Both the position numbers and the translations under genes were made by a program. Shown here piece after piece: positions 27,783 to 36,616 of a DNA stretch of 64,000 bases (position 1 is its first letter; each line of letters begins with the position of its first letter). The notes below the pieces were generated by a model. That model ran no database searches, was not told where the DNA came from, and was given only the letters and a program-made list of their open reading frames with translations. Source of the stretch: Streptantibioticus ferralitis (GTDB taxonomy: Bacteria > Actinomycetota > Actinomycetes > Streptomycetales > Streptomycetaceae); NCBI RefSeq assembly GCF_029223525.1, contig NZ_JARHTQ010000002.1, forward strand, positions 372,001-436,000, in the 5' to 3' direction.

Positions 27783-28403
27783 ATGGCCGGCTCTCTCGCC
27801 CGCACGGCCCGCCACCACCTGGCGGCGTTGCGGATGCTGGTGGTGTTCACGGTCATCACGGGCCTCGCCTATCCGCTGGCGGTCACCGGCATCGCCCAGC
27901 TCGCGTTCTCCCACCACGCCAACGGGTCGGTGATCAGGGACGGTGGACGGCCGGTCGCCTCCTCACTCATCGGCCAGAAGTTCAACCTGCCGCCCCCGAA
28001 GGGGCGGACCACCGGTGCCCCCGACCCCAGGTGGTTCCAGCCCCGCCCGTCCGCGGGCGGCTATGACCCGGCGAAGTCCGGCGCGTCCAACCTCGGCCCC
28101 AACAACGCCGGTCTGGCGAAGGCCGTGACGGACCGCCGCGCCGCCGTGGCGGCCTTCGATGGCGTGCCCCCGAGCAGCGTTCCGGCCGACGCGATCACCG
28201 CTTCGGGCTCCGGGCTGGACCCGGACATCTCGCCCGCGTACGCCTACGAGCAGGTCAACCGGGTGGCGAAGGCACGCGCCGCGCCGCCGTCAGCGGTGCG
28301 AAAGCTGGTGGCCGACCATGTTCAGGGCCGCACCCTGGGCTTCCTGGGGCAGGAACATGTCAATGTCGTCGCGCTCAACCGCGCCCTGACCGCGCTGAAA
28401 TGA
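27783..28403 (+). CDS. kdpC: KdpC, K+-ATPase assembly subunit
   Basis: 206 residues. One N-terminal membrane helix (MLVVFTVITGLAYPLAVTGI), then a periplasmic-type domain with the family phrases SSLIGQKF, WFQPRPSAGGYDP, SGASNLGPNN, ASGSGLDPDISPAYAYEQVNR and a C-terminal VNVVALN. ATG preceded by AAGGA. KdpC assists coupling between KdpB and KdpA. Confidence 0.95.
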   Translation: MAGSLARTARHHLAALRMLVVFTVITGLAYPLAVTGIAQLAFSHHANGSVIRDGGRPVASSLIGQKFNLPPPKGRTTGAPDPRWFQPRPSAGGYDPAKSGASNLGPNNAGLAKAVTDRRAAVAAFDGVPPSSVPADAITASGSGLDPDISPAYAYEQVNRVAKARAAPPSAVRKLVADHVQGRTLGFLGQEHVNVVALNRALTALK

Positions 28404-28410
28404 GGGCGTG

Positions 28411-29106
28411 ATGCGCCGCCTCCTGGTCGTCGACGGCGAGCCGCAGATGCTACGGGCCCTGGACGTCAACCTGACCGCGCGACAGTATGCGGTGGCCACG
28501 GCTCACGACGGCACCAGCGCCCTGTGGCTCGCCTCCCGCACACCGCCGGACGCGGTCATCGTCAGCCTCGAACTCCCCGACATCGAAGGCGTCGACGTCA
28601 TCACCGGCCTGCGGGCTGGGACGCCGATGCCCATCATCGCGCTGTCCGAGCGCACGGACCCCGCCCACATGGTCGAGGCGTTGGACGCGGGGGCCGACGA
28701 CTGCCTGACGAAGCCGATCTCCATGGACGAGCTGGCCGCGCGGTTGCGCGCGGTGTTCCGCCGCTCGGACCAGTACCAGCCGCGGACCGCCGACGTCGGT
28801 GACTACACCGTCGACCTGTCCGGGTACACCGTCGTACCCAGGTCAGGGCACGGTGCCCCGGTGCACCTCACCCCGACCGAGTGGCGGCTGCTCGTCACCC
28901 TCCTGCGCCACCCCGACCGCCTGGTCACCGGCCACCAACTCCTGCGCGACATCTGGGGACCCGACCACGACCAGAACACCAACTACCTGCGCATCCACAT
29001 GTCGGCCCTGCGTCACAAACTCGAACCCGATCCGTCCCATCCGCGGTACCTGATCACCGAACCCGGCCTCGGCTATCGATTCCAGCCCGAGGGCCGGGCG
29101 GCGTGA
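28411..29106 (+). CDS. kdpE: KdpE-like response regulator lacking the phospho-accepting aspartate
   Basis: 231 residues from ATG at 28411; the ribosome site GAGGG overlaps the kdpC stop. The receiver aligns without gaps to KdpE, but the acidic pocket reads VVDGEP (Gly9 where E. coli has Asp9) and the phosphorylation site reads VIVSLELPD, with Ser52 in place of Asp52. The Ser/Thr switch (ALSER) and Lys (TKP) remain. The C-terminal OmpR winged helix is intact (HLTPTEWRLLVTLL, DHDQNTNYLRIHMSALRHKL, EPGLGYRF). It can still bind DNA but should not be phosphorylated normally, matching the degenerate KdpD. Confidence 0.92.
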   Translation: MRRLLVVDGEPQMLRALDVNLTARQYAVATAHDGTSALWLASRTPPDAVIVSLELPDIEGVDVITGLRAGTPMPIIALSERTDPAHMVEALDAGADDCLTKPISMDELAARLRAVFRRSDQYQPRTADVGDYTVDLSGYTVVPRSGHGAPVHLTPTEWRLLVTLLRHPDRLVTGHQLLRDIWGPDHDQNTNYLRIHMSALRHKLEPDPSHPRYLITEPGLGYRFQPEGRAA

Positions 29107-29307
29107 CGGGACGGCCATGTGTGGCGGCCGGTACCCGGAAGGCGGGTACTCCCGATCACCTCCCTGCTCGCGCGGACAGAACGGTCAGGGCCCGAACGGG
29201 CGCCGACCGACGCGCCCCCCGTGCGCCGCGTCCGCCAACGGGCCGAAGGCCATGGAGTGTGCGGGCCGAAAGTCCCCTTGCGGCGGAGCGTTGTCCGCAC
29301 GGGCCTG

Positions 29308-30117
29308 TCACCCGATCTTCCCGCTGATGTAGTCCTCGGTGGTCTGTTGCCGCGGAGTGCTGAAGATGCGCTCGGTCGGGCCGACTTCGACCAGTCGGCC
29401 GGGCTCGCCCACGGCGGGCATGGTCAGGAAAGCGGTGGTGTCCGCGACGCGGGCCGCCTGTTGCATGTTGTGGGTGACGATGACGACCGTGTACGTCTCC
29501 TTGATCTCCCTGATCAGGTCCTCGATCGTCAGGGTGGAGATCGGGTCCAGATGCGAGCAGGGCTCGTCCATCAGCAGGATCTCCGGATCCACCGCCAACG
29601 CCCGGGCGATGCACAGCCGTTGCTGCTGTCCGCCGGACAGGCTCCCGCCCGGCGCCTTGAGCCGGTCCTTGACCTCCGGCCACAACCCCGCCTTGGTCAG
29701 CGCCTGTTCGGCCAGGTCGTCGTGCGGGCCCCGGCCGAGCCGCCGGCCCAGGTGCAGCCCGGCCAGAACGTTGTCGCGGACGGACATGGTGGGGAAGGGG
29801 GTCGGTCGTTGGAAGACCATGCCGACCCGTTGGCGTATCTCGACCGGGTTGCTGTCCTTGGCGTAGATGTCGGCGTCGTCCAGCAGCACGCTGCCGGTCA
29901 CGCTGGCCCCGGGCACGGTCAGATGCAGGCCGTTCAGACAGCGCAGCAGGGTGGACTTGCCGCTGCCCGACGGGCCGATCAGGGCGGTGACCTGACGTGG
30001 CTCGATGGCCAGGTCGACGTCCGCCACCGCGGGACGGCCGTGGTAGGAGGCGGTCAGGTTGACCACGTCGAGACGGGCTGGGGCCGCGGTGTCGGAGGGC
30101 GGGGCTGGGGTCGGCAT
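29308..30117 (-). CDS. pstB: PstB, phosphate ABC transporter ATPase
   Basis: 269 residues from ATG at 30117 (AAGGAG upstream). Walker [11 protein letters not shown]-loop [12 protein letters not shown], signature LSGGQQQR, Walker B ILLMDEP and switch His in VTHN are complete, and the first 18 residues are a Pro/Ala tail. Last gene of the leftward pstSCAB operon, energising phosphate uptake. No phoU follows; the next gene is convergent. Confidence 0.95.
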   Translation of the reverse strand: MPTPAPPSDTAAPARLDVVNLTASYHGRPAVADVDLAIEPRQVTALIGPSGSGKSTLLRCLNGLHLTVPGASVTGSVLLDDADIYAKDSNPVEIRQRVGMVFQRPTPFPTMSVRDNVLAGLHLGRRLGRGPHDDLAEQALTKAGLWPEVKDRLKAPGGSLSGGQQQRLCIARALAVDPEILLMDEPCSHLDPISTLTIEDLIREIKETYTVVIVTHNMQQAARVADTTAFLTMPAVGEPGRLVEVGPTERIFSTPRQQTTEDYISGKIG

Positions 30118-30175
30118 CGCGGGCTCCTTCGCGGTGCGGCGGTCGGCGGCGGTGGTCGGTTGCTGAGTACGTGGT

Positions 30176-31054
30176 TCATCGGGCGCTCCGGGCGATACCG
30201 CGGCGGCTGAGGAGGCGGGCGCCAACGCTGAGCACCAGGACGATGATGATCAGGGTGAGTGTCCCGGCCCAGGCCCGGGCCTGGGCGGTGGCGAAACCGG
30301 TGATGGCGTTGTTGAAGATCTGCAGTGAGAGGGTGGACATCCGTCGGGTCGGGTTGGCCTCCAGGAACAGGTCGTTGCCCAGGGCCGTCAGCAGCAGTGG
30401 CGCGGTCTCGCCCATCGCGCGGGCCACTGCCAGCATGGCGCCGGTGATGATTCCGGAGCGGGCGGTGGGCAGCACGATGGACATCACGGTGCGGGCCCGG
30501 CTCACCCCGAGCGCCAGGCTGGCCTCGCGCAGCTCGTTGGGCACCAGCCGCAGCACCTCCTCGGTGGCACGGATGATCAGCGGCAGCATGATCAGGGCGA
30601 GCGCCACCGCCCCGGCCAGTCCGGAGAACCCGAAGTGCGCGACCCACAGCGCGTAGACGAACGCCCCGGTCACGATGGACGGCAGGCCGATCAGCACGTC
30701 GGTGAGGAAGCTGCACACCCTGGCCAGCCGGCCGCGGTACTCCACCAGGTGGATGGCAGCCGCGATACCGGCCGGCACCGACAGGCCGGTGGCGATGCCG
30801 ACGATGATCACCGAGCCGACGATGCCGTTCGCGAACCCGCCGCCCGCCTGCGAGGGCTCCCCCGGTGGCGTCTGTGTCAGGAACACCGGGCCGAGGTACT
30901 TCAGCCCCTGACCGGCCACATAGGCCAGGATCCACACCAGCAGGGCCACCACCCCGGCGGTGGCGAGCGCCAGCACCACGGTCATCACGGCATTGACGGC
31001 CAGGCGGTGTGACAGACCGCGGCGGACGGGGGAGGCGGGCATACGGGCGGTCAT
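30176..31054 (-). CDS. pstA: PstA, phosphate ABC transporter permease
   Basis: 292 residues from ATG at 31054, which overlaps the stop of pstC by one base. Six membrane helices with the ABC permease EAA-type loop [20 protein letters not shown] and [20 protein letters not shown]. It pairs with PstC to form the channel. Confidence 0.95.
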   Translation of the reverse strand: MTARMPASPVRRGLSHRLAVNAVMTVVLALATAGVVALLVWILAYVAGQGLKYLGPVFLTQTPPGEPSQAGGGFANGIVGSVIIVGIATGLSVPAGIAAAIHLVEYRGRLARVCSFLTDVLIGLPSIVTGAFVYALWVAHFGFSGLAGAVALALIMLPLIIRATEEVLRLVPNELREASLALGVSRARTVMSIVLPTARSGIITGAMLAVARAMGETAPLLLTALGNDLFLEANPTRRMSTLSLQIFNNAITGFATAQARAWAGTLTLIIIVLVLSVGARLLSRRGIARSAR

Positions 31055-32049
31055 CACGCGATGTCCTCTCCGGTGCGCCGGACGATCAGCTTGCCAACAG
31101 TGTTGACGATCAGTGCGATGACCAGCAGCCATGCGCCCACCACCATCAGCGACTGCAGATGGAACGGCTCGGTGGACTCGGTGAACTCGTTGGCGATCAC
31201 CGAGGACATGGTGGCCCCCGGCCCGAGGATGCTCTTGGTGATCGAAAGGACGCTGTTGCCGATCACCATGGTGACCGCGATGGTCTCCCCGACCGCCCGG
31301 CCCAGACCGAGGACGGCGGCACCGGTGATGCCGGAGCGGGAACGCGGCAGTACGGCCATCCGCAGCATCTCCCATCGCGTCGCGCCCAGCGCCAGGGCGG
31401 ACTCCTTGTCCGCGGTGGGCACGGTGGCGAAGACCTCACGGCAGATCGCGGTGATGATCGGCAGGATCATGATCGCCAGCACGAGACCGGCCACCAGATA
31501 CGAGACGCCGAAGAACGGACCGGCGAACACCGGCCCGATGCCCGGGGCCGAGCCCAGCGTCCGCGACAGCCAGACGCCGGCCGGGCGGACGGCCGGGATC
31601 AGCGCGAAGATTCCCCAGAAGCCGTAGACCACCGAGGGGATCGCGGCCAGCAGGTCGACCAGGCCGGACAACGGCTTGCGCAGCCAGCCCGGCGCGACCT
31701 CGGTCAGGTACAGCGAGACGGCGACCGCGACCGGCACCGCCAGCACCATCGCGATCAGCGAGGTGACCGCGGTGCCGTAGACGAACTGCACGATGCCGTA
31801 CGGGTTCGGGTGCCGTGCGGTGGTGGTGGCTTCGGACGGTGCCCAGCGGTCGGAGCTCAGGAAGCTGAGGATCCCGTAGTGGCGTAGCGCGGGCCAGGCC
31901 TGCGCTACGAGGAACACGGCGGTCGCCACCAGCACGACGACCACGAGTGCCGCAGCGGCCCTGACGGCGTACCGGAAGACGGTGTCGGTGTCGCGCCACC
32001 GGGCGCGCACCCTCCGCCGTGTGGCGGGGGTGTCGGCGAGGGGGGTCAT
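31054..32049 (-). CDS. pstC: PstC, phosphate ABC transporter permease
   Basis: 331 residues. N-terminal helix AAAALVVVVLVATAVFLVAQ, then the characteristic GILSFLSSDRW region and the permease loop ESALALGATRWEMLRMAVLP with RSGITGAAVLGLGRAVGETI. Located 73 bp after pstS on the same strand, with a very strong hairpin between them. Confidence 0.95.
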   Translation of the reverse strand: MTPLADTPATRRRVRARWRDTDTVFRYAVRAAAALVVVVLVATAVFLVAQAWPALRHYGILSFLSSDRWAPSEATTTARHPNPYGIVQFVYGTAVTSLIAMVLAVPVAVAVSLYLTEVAPGWLRKPLSGLVDLLAAIPSVVYGFWGIFALIPAVRPAGVWLSRTLGSAPGIGPVFAGPFFGVSYLVAGLVLAIMILPIITAICREVFATVPTADKESALALGATRWEMLRMAVLPRSRSGITGAAVLGLGRAVGETIAVTMVIGNSVLSITKSILGPGATMSSVIANEFTESTEPFHLQSLMVVGAWLLVIALIVNTVGKLIVRRTGEDIA

Positions 32050-32073
32050 CTGTCTTCCCGGGGTCGGGCGGCT

Positions 32074-32115
32074 CCGGCGGCGGGAAGGCCTGGAGAGCGG
32101 CCTTCCCGCCGCCGG
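32074..32115 (-). terminator. 17-bp hairpin between pstS and pstC (attenuator)
   Basis: CCGGCGGCGGGAAGGCC and GGCCTTCCCGCCGCCGG form a perfect 17-bp stem with an 8-nt loop right after the pstS stop. There is no T-run. It likely lets only part of the transcripts continue into pstCAB or stabilises the pstS message, giving more binding protein than transporter, as known for pst operons of Streptomyces. Confidence 0.75.
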
Positions 32116-32122
32116 GTGCTGG

Positions 32123-33310
32123 CTACGTGACGGCGGGCTTGCCGTTGATGGTGACCTGCTTCAGCTGGTCCACGGCCAGTTTTTGCAGGTTCTTGCCGAG
32201 GGGGGCGTAGTTCAGGCTGGCGTTGAGGTCCTGTCCTTTGGACAGCACCCAGGAGAAGAAGTCCACCAGCGCGGTGCCCTTCGCCGCGTCCTTCTGGTTC
32301 CGGTAGAACAGCGCGTAGCTGGTGCCCGCGATCGGGTACGCGTTGGGGTCGGCGCTGTCGGTCAGTGAGGTGTTGAGGTTGGCCGGGAAGGTGATCCCGT
32401 TCACCGCCTGGGTGACGGTGGCGACGCACGGCTGGATGAACCTGCCCGCCTTGTTCTGCACCTGCCCGTACGTGCTGTTCTGCGCCAGCACGTAGTGCAG
32501 TTCCAGGAAGCCCAGTGCGCCTTCGGTCTGGTTGATCTGGCCGGACACGCCCTCGTTGCCCTTGCCGCCGATGCCGACCGGCCAGGCCACCGTCTTGCCC
32601 TTGCTCTCGCTCGGGCCGCCGAGCGTGCTCACCCAGGTCGGGGACTCCTTGGAGAGGTACTCCGTCCAGAGGCTCGTGGTGCCGGAACCGTCGGAGCGGT
32701 GGACCACCGCGATCGGCTCCTTCGGCAGCTTCACCCCGGGATTCAGTGCGGTCAGCGCCGGGTCGTTCCACGTCTTGATCTTCCCGGCGTAGATCTTGCC
32801 GAGCACGTCGCCGGTGAACTTCAGCCCCGATTTGACACCCGAAAGGTGGTACGTGGGCACCACCGCACCCAGCAGCAGCGGAATCTGCAGCACGGGGCCC
32901 TTGGCCTCGGCCTGCTCGGCCGGGGTCATTCCGGTGTCGCTCTGGCCGAAGTCCACCGTTCCGGCCTGGATCTGCGCCACACCGCCGCCGGAACCGATCG
33001 ACTGGTAAGCCACCTGTACGCCCGTGGCCTGGCTGTACGTCTTGGTCCAGTACGACATCATCGGCGCCACGAAGGTCGATCCCGCGCCCGAGAGGGTCTT
33101 GGCACCGTCGGGCAGCGGGGGGAACGGCGCCGGGAAGCCCGGCTTGTTGTCGCCGGTCCGGCCGCAGATCTGGTGGCCGAAGTCCGCGCCGGAGACGGAG
33201 CTGGACCCACCGCCGGGGCCGCTGCTGACGTTGTTCGTGTTGCCGCAGCCGGTGGCGACCAGCGCCACTGCGATCGCCGGAACGAGCCCGGCCAGGGCCT
33301 TGCGCGCCAT
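32123..33310 (-). CDS. pstS: PstS, phosphate-binding lipoprotein
   Basis: 395 residues from ATG at 33310. Lipobox LVATGCG gives a membrane-anchored lipoprotein. A Gly/Ser linker precedes the binding fold with phosphate contacts in LSGAGSTFVAPMM, SIGSGGGVAQIQAGTVDFGQ, VHRSDGSGTTSLWTEYL and the end GTSYALFYRNQ. First gene of the operon. I looked for PhoP boxes (11-nt GTTCACC-type repeats) in the about 110 bp upstream and found none; there is only an inverted repeat CCATTC-TAG-GAATGG at 33316-33330, partly covering the ribosome site. Confidence 0.95.
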   Translation of the reverse strand: MARKALAGLVPAIAVALVATGCGNTNNVSSGPGGGSSSVSGADFGHQICGRTGDNKPGFPAPFPPLPDGAKTLSGAGSTFVAPMMSYWTKTYSQATGVQVAYQSIGSGGGVAQIQAGTVDFGQSDTGMTPAEQAEAKGPVLQIPLLLGAVVPTYHLSGVKSGLKFTGDVLGKIYAGKIKTWNDPALTALNPGVKLPKEPIAVVHRSDGSGTTSLWTEYLSKESPTWVSTLGGPSESKGKTVAWPVGIGGKGNEGVSGQINQTEGALGFLELHYVLAQNSTYGQVQNKAGRFIQPCVATVTQAVNGITFPANLNTSLTDSADPNAYPIAGTSYALFYRNQKDAAKGTALVDFFSWVLSKGQDLNASLNYAPLGKNLQKLAVDQLKQVTINGKPAVT

Positions 33311-33417
33311 GGGATCCATTCTAGGAATGGCGGGCGACGCACGGCGCTTCGGTTACTGCGGATGCCCCAAGGGGCCGCCCTGGGACGCCGCGGCTGGAAA
33401 GGCGAGCCCCCGCCAGG

Positions 33418-34215
33418 TCAGGCCCGGATGACCTGCGGGCCCAGCAGCGCGTAGCGGTGCGCTTCCGCGCTGGACAGTCCGGTGTCGGTGATGATCACCT
33501 CGAAGTCGGAGACCTCCGCGAAACGACAGAAGCTGCTCGCGCCGAACTTGCCGTGGTGGCCCATGAAGATCCGTCGGCGCGACACCTCCAGCGCCTTGGC
33601 CTTCACATCGGCCACCACCGGGTCGGGGGTGGTGAGGCCGTATTCCCGGGAGATGCCGTTCGATCCCAGGTACGCCAGGTCGATGACGAAGCCCGAGAGC
33701 ATGGCGCACGCCCAGGACCCCACGGTCGCCAGCGTCCGGGCCCGGACCCGGCCGCCCAGCAGCAGGACGGTGGTGTTGGCCGACTCGACGACCGCGGCAG
33801 CCGTCGACAGCGATGCCGTCACCACCGTCAGGGGCCGATCGGTCGGCAGCAGCGCGGCGAGGAGCTGGGGCGTGTAGCCCTCGTCCACGAAGACGGTCTC
33901 CGCGCTGCCGAGGAGTTTGACGGCTTCCGCGGCGATCCGGCGTTTGTTCTCGACGTGCTGGGTGACGCGCTGGGCCAGGTTGGTCTCGAACCCCGCGCTT
34001 TCGACCGGATAGGCGCCACCGTGCGTACGGCGGACCAGGCCCCGGCGCTCCAGTTCGCGCAGATCCCGGCGAATGGTCTCCCGTACGACGCCGAACTCGG
34101 CTGCCGCGACGGCTACCTCCACCCGGCCGTGCCGGCGTGCCAGCGCCAGCAGCCGCTGGTGCCGCTCCTCCGCCCGCATCTCCTGCACCCGCTCCTCCTG
34201 CGACCGTTCGGACAT
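33418..34215 (-). CDS. DeoR/GlpR-family transcriptional regulator
   Basis: 265 residues. N-terminal HTH RHQRLLALARRHGRVEVAVA then FGVVRETIRRDLRELERRGLV and RTHGGAYPV are typical of the DeoR family. The sugar-phosphate-binding domain shows VFVDEGYTPQLLAA and VVTASLSTAA, and ends with the usual IITDTGLSSAE. It probably controls a sugar or sugar-phosphate gene not adjacent; the next gene leftward is pstS, 108 bp away. Confidence 0.9.
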   Translation of the reverse strand: MSERSQEERVQEMRAEERHQRLLALARRHGRVEVAVAAAEFGVVRETIRRDLRELERRGLVRRTHGGAYPVESAGFETNLAQRVTQHVENKRRIAAEAVKLLGSAETVFVDEGYTPQLLAALLPTDRPLTVVTASLSTAAAVVESANTTVLLLGGRVRARTLATVGSWACAMLSGFVIDLAYLGSNGISREYGLTTPDPVVADVKAKALEVSRRRIFMGHHGKFGASSFCRFAEVSDFEVIITDTGLSSAEAHRYALLGPQVIRA

Positions 34216-34489
34216 CTGGGGCTCGAACGCGTCCGCGAGAGAGAGTTATACCGCTGTTTCGCGTCCGCACCCGTCCGTTGCGAGCACATCCGCCCCTGGA
34301 CCACTTTCCGGCGGCGTTCGTCAGCCACGGCACCGCTCCCCATCCGCCGGAACTCCTGGAGCACATGACGCGCAGTTGGTCGCCGATCGCCCTGATCGTC
34401 GTCGGCCTTCGTGTTCGTCCGTATCGCCGGCGGCTCAACTACCCGGAACAGCACGCCCGTTGCCGTGGCTACCACCCACCCGGCGACGC

Positions 34490-34645
34490 CGGACCTGAAG
34501 GCATGGGCTGGTGGCCCGCGCACGAGAACTCCGGCGCCGTGGCAGCGGACGCGGGTCGGCCAGCCCAACGGGGCACTCAGGGGCGGCGCGAGCTGGACGA
34601 CCGGACTCCAAGGCGGAGCGCTGCGGCTCGACGGCGCGGCTCACC
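34490..34645 (+). pseudogene. LamG (concanavalin-like) domain fossil with frameshift
   Basis: In the 524-bp gap before the peroxidase gene, one frame reads MGWWPAHENSGAVAADAG, matching the opening of LamG domains (W..DE.SG..AADA.G). The next frame continues as VGQPNGALRGGASWTTG and LQGGALRLDGAAH, the typical following strands. Joining them needs one frameshift near 34550. Both ends are missing. The rest of the gap holds no gene I can support. Confidence 0.6.
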
Positions 34646-34739
34646 GGGCCATGGACGGCCACCGGATGCGGGGTGTGCCGGTGCGAAGGACAATGGACGA
34701 GGACGGGGGCGACCAGCACACCGGAGGAGGTGTGTGGGG

Positions 34740-35816
34740 ATGGCCTGCCCCGTCCGGGACGCGATTGCCCAGCCGGTGGTGAACCAGCCGACGACGGCGG
34801 CGATGTTTCTGGTGGTGACGATCGACCCGGGCGGCGAGCCCGTAGCACGGGAGTTGCTGCCGGAGTTGTCGGGGCTGCGGCGATCCGTCGGCTTCCGGGT
34901 ACCGACCGGCAACCTCACCTGTGTCGCGGGCATCGGTTCGGATGCCTGGGACCGCCTGTTCGGCGGGCCGCGCCCGGCCGAGCTGCATCCGTTCCGGGAA
35001 CTGGTCGGGGCCAGGCACCGCGCCCCCGCGACGCCCGGCGACCTGCTCTTCCACATCCGGGGCGGGCGGGAGGACCTGTGCTTCGGCCTGGCCTCGCTGA
35101 TCATGGGCCGGCTGCGCGGCGCCGTCACGGTCCGCGACGAGGTGCACGGGTTCAAATACTTCGACGAACGCGATCTGCTCGGCTTCGTGGACGGAACCGA
35201 GAACCCGGAAGGGCCCCAGGCGACAGCGGCGGCCCTGATCGGCGCCGAGGACCCCGAGTTCACCGGTGGAAGCTATGTGATCGTGCAGAAGTACCTGCAC
35301 GACCTGCAGGCGTGGGAGGCCTTGCCGGTCGAGGCCCAGGAGAAGGTGATCGGCCGTACGAAGCTGTCCGACATCGAACTGGACGACGCCGTCCAACCGG
35401 CCGACTCGCATGTCGCGCTGAACACGATCGTCGACCCCGACGGCACCCAGCGGCAGATCCTCCGCGACAACATGCCCTTCGGCAGCGCCGGGCGGGGCGA
35501 GTTCGGCACCTACTACATCGGATACGCCCGTACCCCTGCCGTCACCGAGCAGATGCTGGAGAACATGTTCCTGGGCACCCCGTCGGCCGCCCATGACCGG
35601 GTCCTCGACTTCTCCACGGCCGTGACCGGCACGCTGTTCTTCGTGCCCAGTGCCGACTTCCTCGACGACCTGCCCGATCCCTGCGGAACAGCCACCACGG
35701 CCGAGGCCGGCACGGCAGACACCGCACCCGAGGTCCGGCTTCCGTCGGTGGACGACGGATCGCTGGGGATCGGCAACCTGAAGGGGAGCGCCCCCGATGA
35801 AGAACCTGCATCGTGA
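34740..35816 (+). CDS. DyP-type heme peroxidase with encapsulin-targeting tail
   Basis: 358 residues from ATG at 34740 (GGAGGAGG about 10 nt upstream). Family motif GFVDGTENPEG carries the distal Asp; proximal heme His in ADSHVALNTIV; Arg in RQILRDNMPFG. After residue 310 the tail becomes acidic and ends with DDGSLGIGNLKGS, the consensus cargo-loading peptide (SLxIGxLKG) of family 1 encapsulins. No signal peptide. The gene overlaps the shell gene by 20 bp, so enzyme and compartment are made together. It oxidises dyes or phenolics with peroxide; the native substrate is unknown. Confidence 0.95.
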   Translation: MACPVRDAIAQPVVNQPTTAAMFLVVTIDPGGEPVARELLPELSGLRRSVGFRVPTGNLTCVAGIGSDAWDRLFGGPRPAELHPFRELVGARHRAPATPGDLLFHIRGGREDLCFGLASLIMGRLRGAVTVRDEVHGFKYFDERDLLGFVDGTENPEGPQATAAALIGAEDPEFTGGSYVIVQKYLHDLQAWEALPVEAQEKVIGRTKLSDIELDDAVQPADSHVALNTIVDPDGTQRQILRDNMPFGSAGRGEFGTYYIGYARTPAVTEQMLENMFLGTPSAAHDRVLDFSTAVTGTLFFVPSADFLDDLPDPCGTATTAEAGTADTAPEVRLPSVDDGSLGIGNLKGSAPDEEPAS

Positions 35817-36606
35817 ACTGGCGCCCATCTCCGACGCCGCATGGGCCGACATGGAGGAAGAGGCGCGGCGCACGTTCAAGCGCCATGTGGCAGGCCGCCG
35901 GATCGTCGACCTGCCGGAGCCGGGCGGTGTGGAACTGTCGGCGGTCGGCACCGGGCATCTGACGGCCATCGACCCTCCGGCGGACGGTGTGGTCGCCCGT
36001 ACCCGCCGGTCGCAGCCGGTCGTCGAGCTGCGGGTGCCGTTCAGCGTAGACCGCCAGCAGGTCGACGATGTCGAGCGCGGAGCCAGGGACGCGGACTGGC
36101 AGCCGGTGAAGGACGCCGCCCGGAAGATCGCGTTCGCGGAGGACCGGGCGGTGTTCGAGGGGTACCCGGCAGCGGGCATCGCGGGCGTCCGAGAAAGTAC
36201 GTCCAACCCCGCGCTGACCCTGCCGGCCGAGGTGCGCGACTACCCGACCGTCATCAGCCAGGCCGTGACCACCCTGCGGCTGGCGGGCGTTGGCGGCGCG
36301 TACACGGTGGCGCTCAGCGCCGACGCCTACACCGCCGTGAACGAGACGTCCGATCACGGATACCCGATCCACAAGCACATAGACCGGGTTCTGGACGGCG
36401 AGATCATCTGGGCACCCGCCATCGACGGAGCGTTCCTGCTGTCCACCCGCGGCGGTGACTTCGAACTGCGCATCGGCCAGGACGTGTCCATCGGCTATCT
36501 GTCCCATGACGACACGAGCATCCGGCTCTACTTCCAGGAGGCGCTGACGTTCCTGATGTACACCAGCGAGGCCGCGGTGGCGCTGGTGGCGCCGCCACAG
36601 GCATGA
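35797..36606 (+). CDS. encapsulin nanocompartment shell protein (family 1)
   Basis: 269 residues with the HK97 phage-capsid-like fold. The start MKNLHRELAPISDAAWADME, the middle ARKIAFAEDRAVFEGYPAAG, and the end YLSHDDTSIRLYFQEALTFL are characteristic of linocin/encapsulin proteins. ATG at 35797 lies inside the peroxidase gene; its ribosome site AAGGGGAG (35781-35788) is formed by codons of the targeting peptide. Shells self-assemble around the DyP cargo. Confidence 0.96.
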   Translation: MKNLHRELAPISDAAWADMEEEARRTFKRHVAGRRIVDLPEPGGVELSAVGTGHLTAIDPPADGVVARTRRSQPVVELRVPFSVDRQQVDDVERGARDADWQPVKDAARKIAFAEDRAVFEGYPAAGIAGVRESTSNPALTLPAEVRDYPTVISQAVTTLRLAGVGGAYTVALSADAYTAVNETSDHGYPIHKHIDRVLDGEIIWAPAIDGAFLLSTRGGDFELRIGQDVSIGYLSHDDTSIRLYFQEALTFLMYTSEAAVALVAPPQA

Positions 36607-36616
36607 GCCCGGGCTG

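Noticed and set aside
33311-33420. PHO boxes upstream of pstS
   Set aside because: No 11-nt GTTCACC-like repeats were visible on either strand.
34300-34400. Phrase FPAAFVSHGTAP resembling a LigB-type dioxygenase start
   Set aside because: Only about a dozen residues match, in a frame that continues as nonsense; likely chance.
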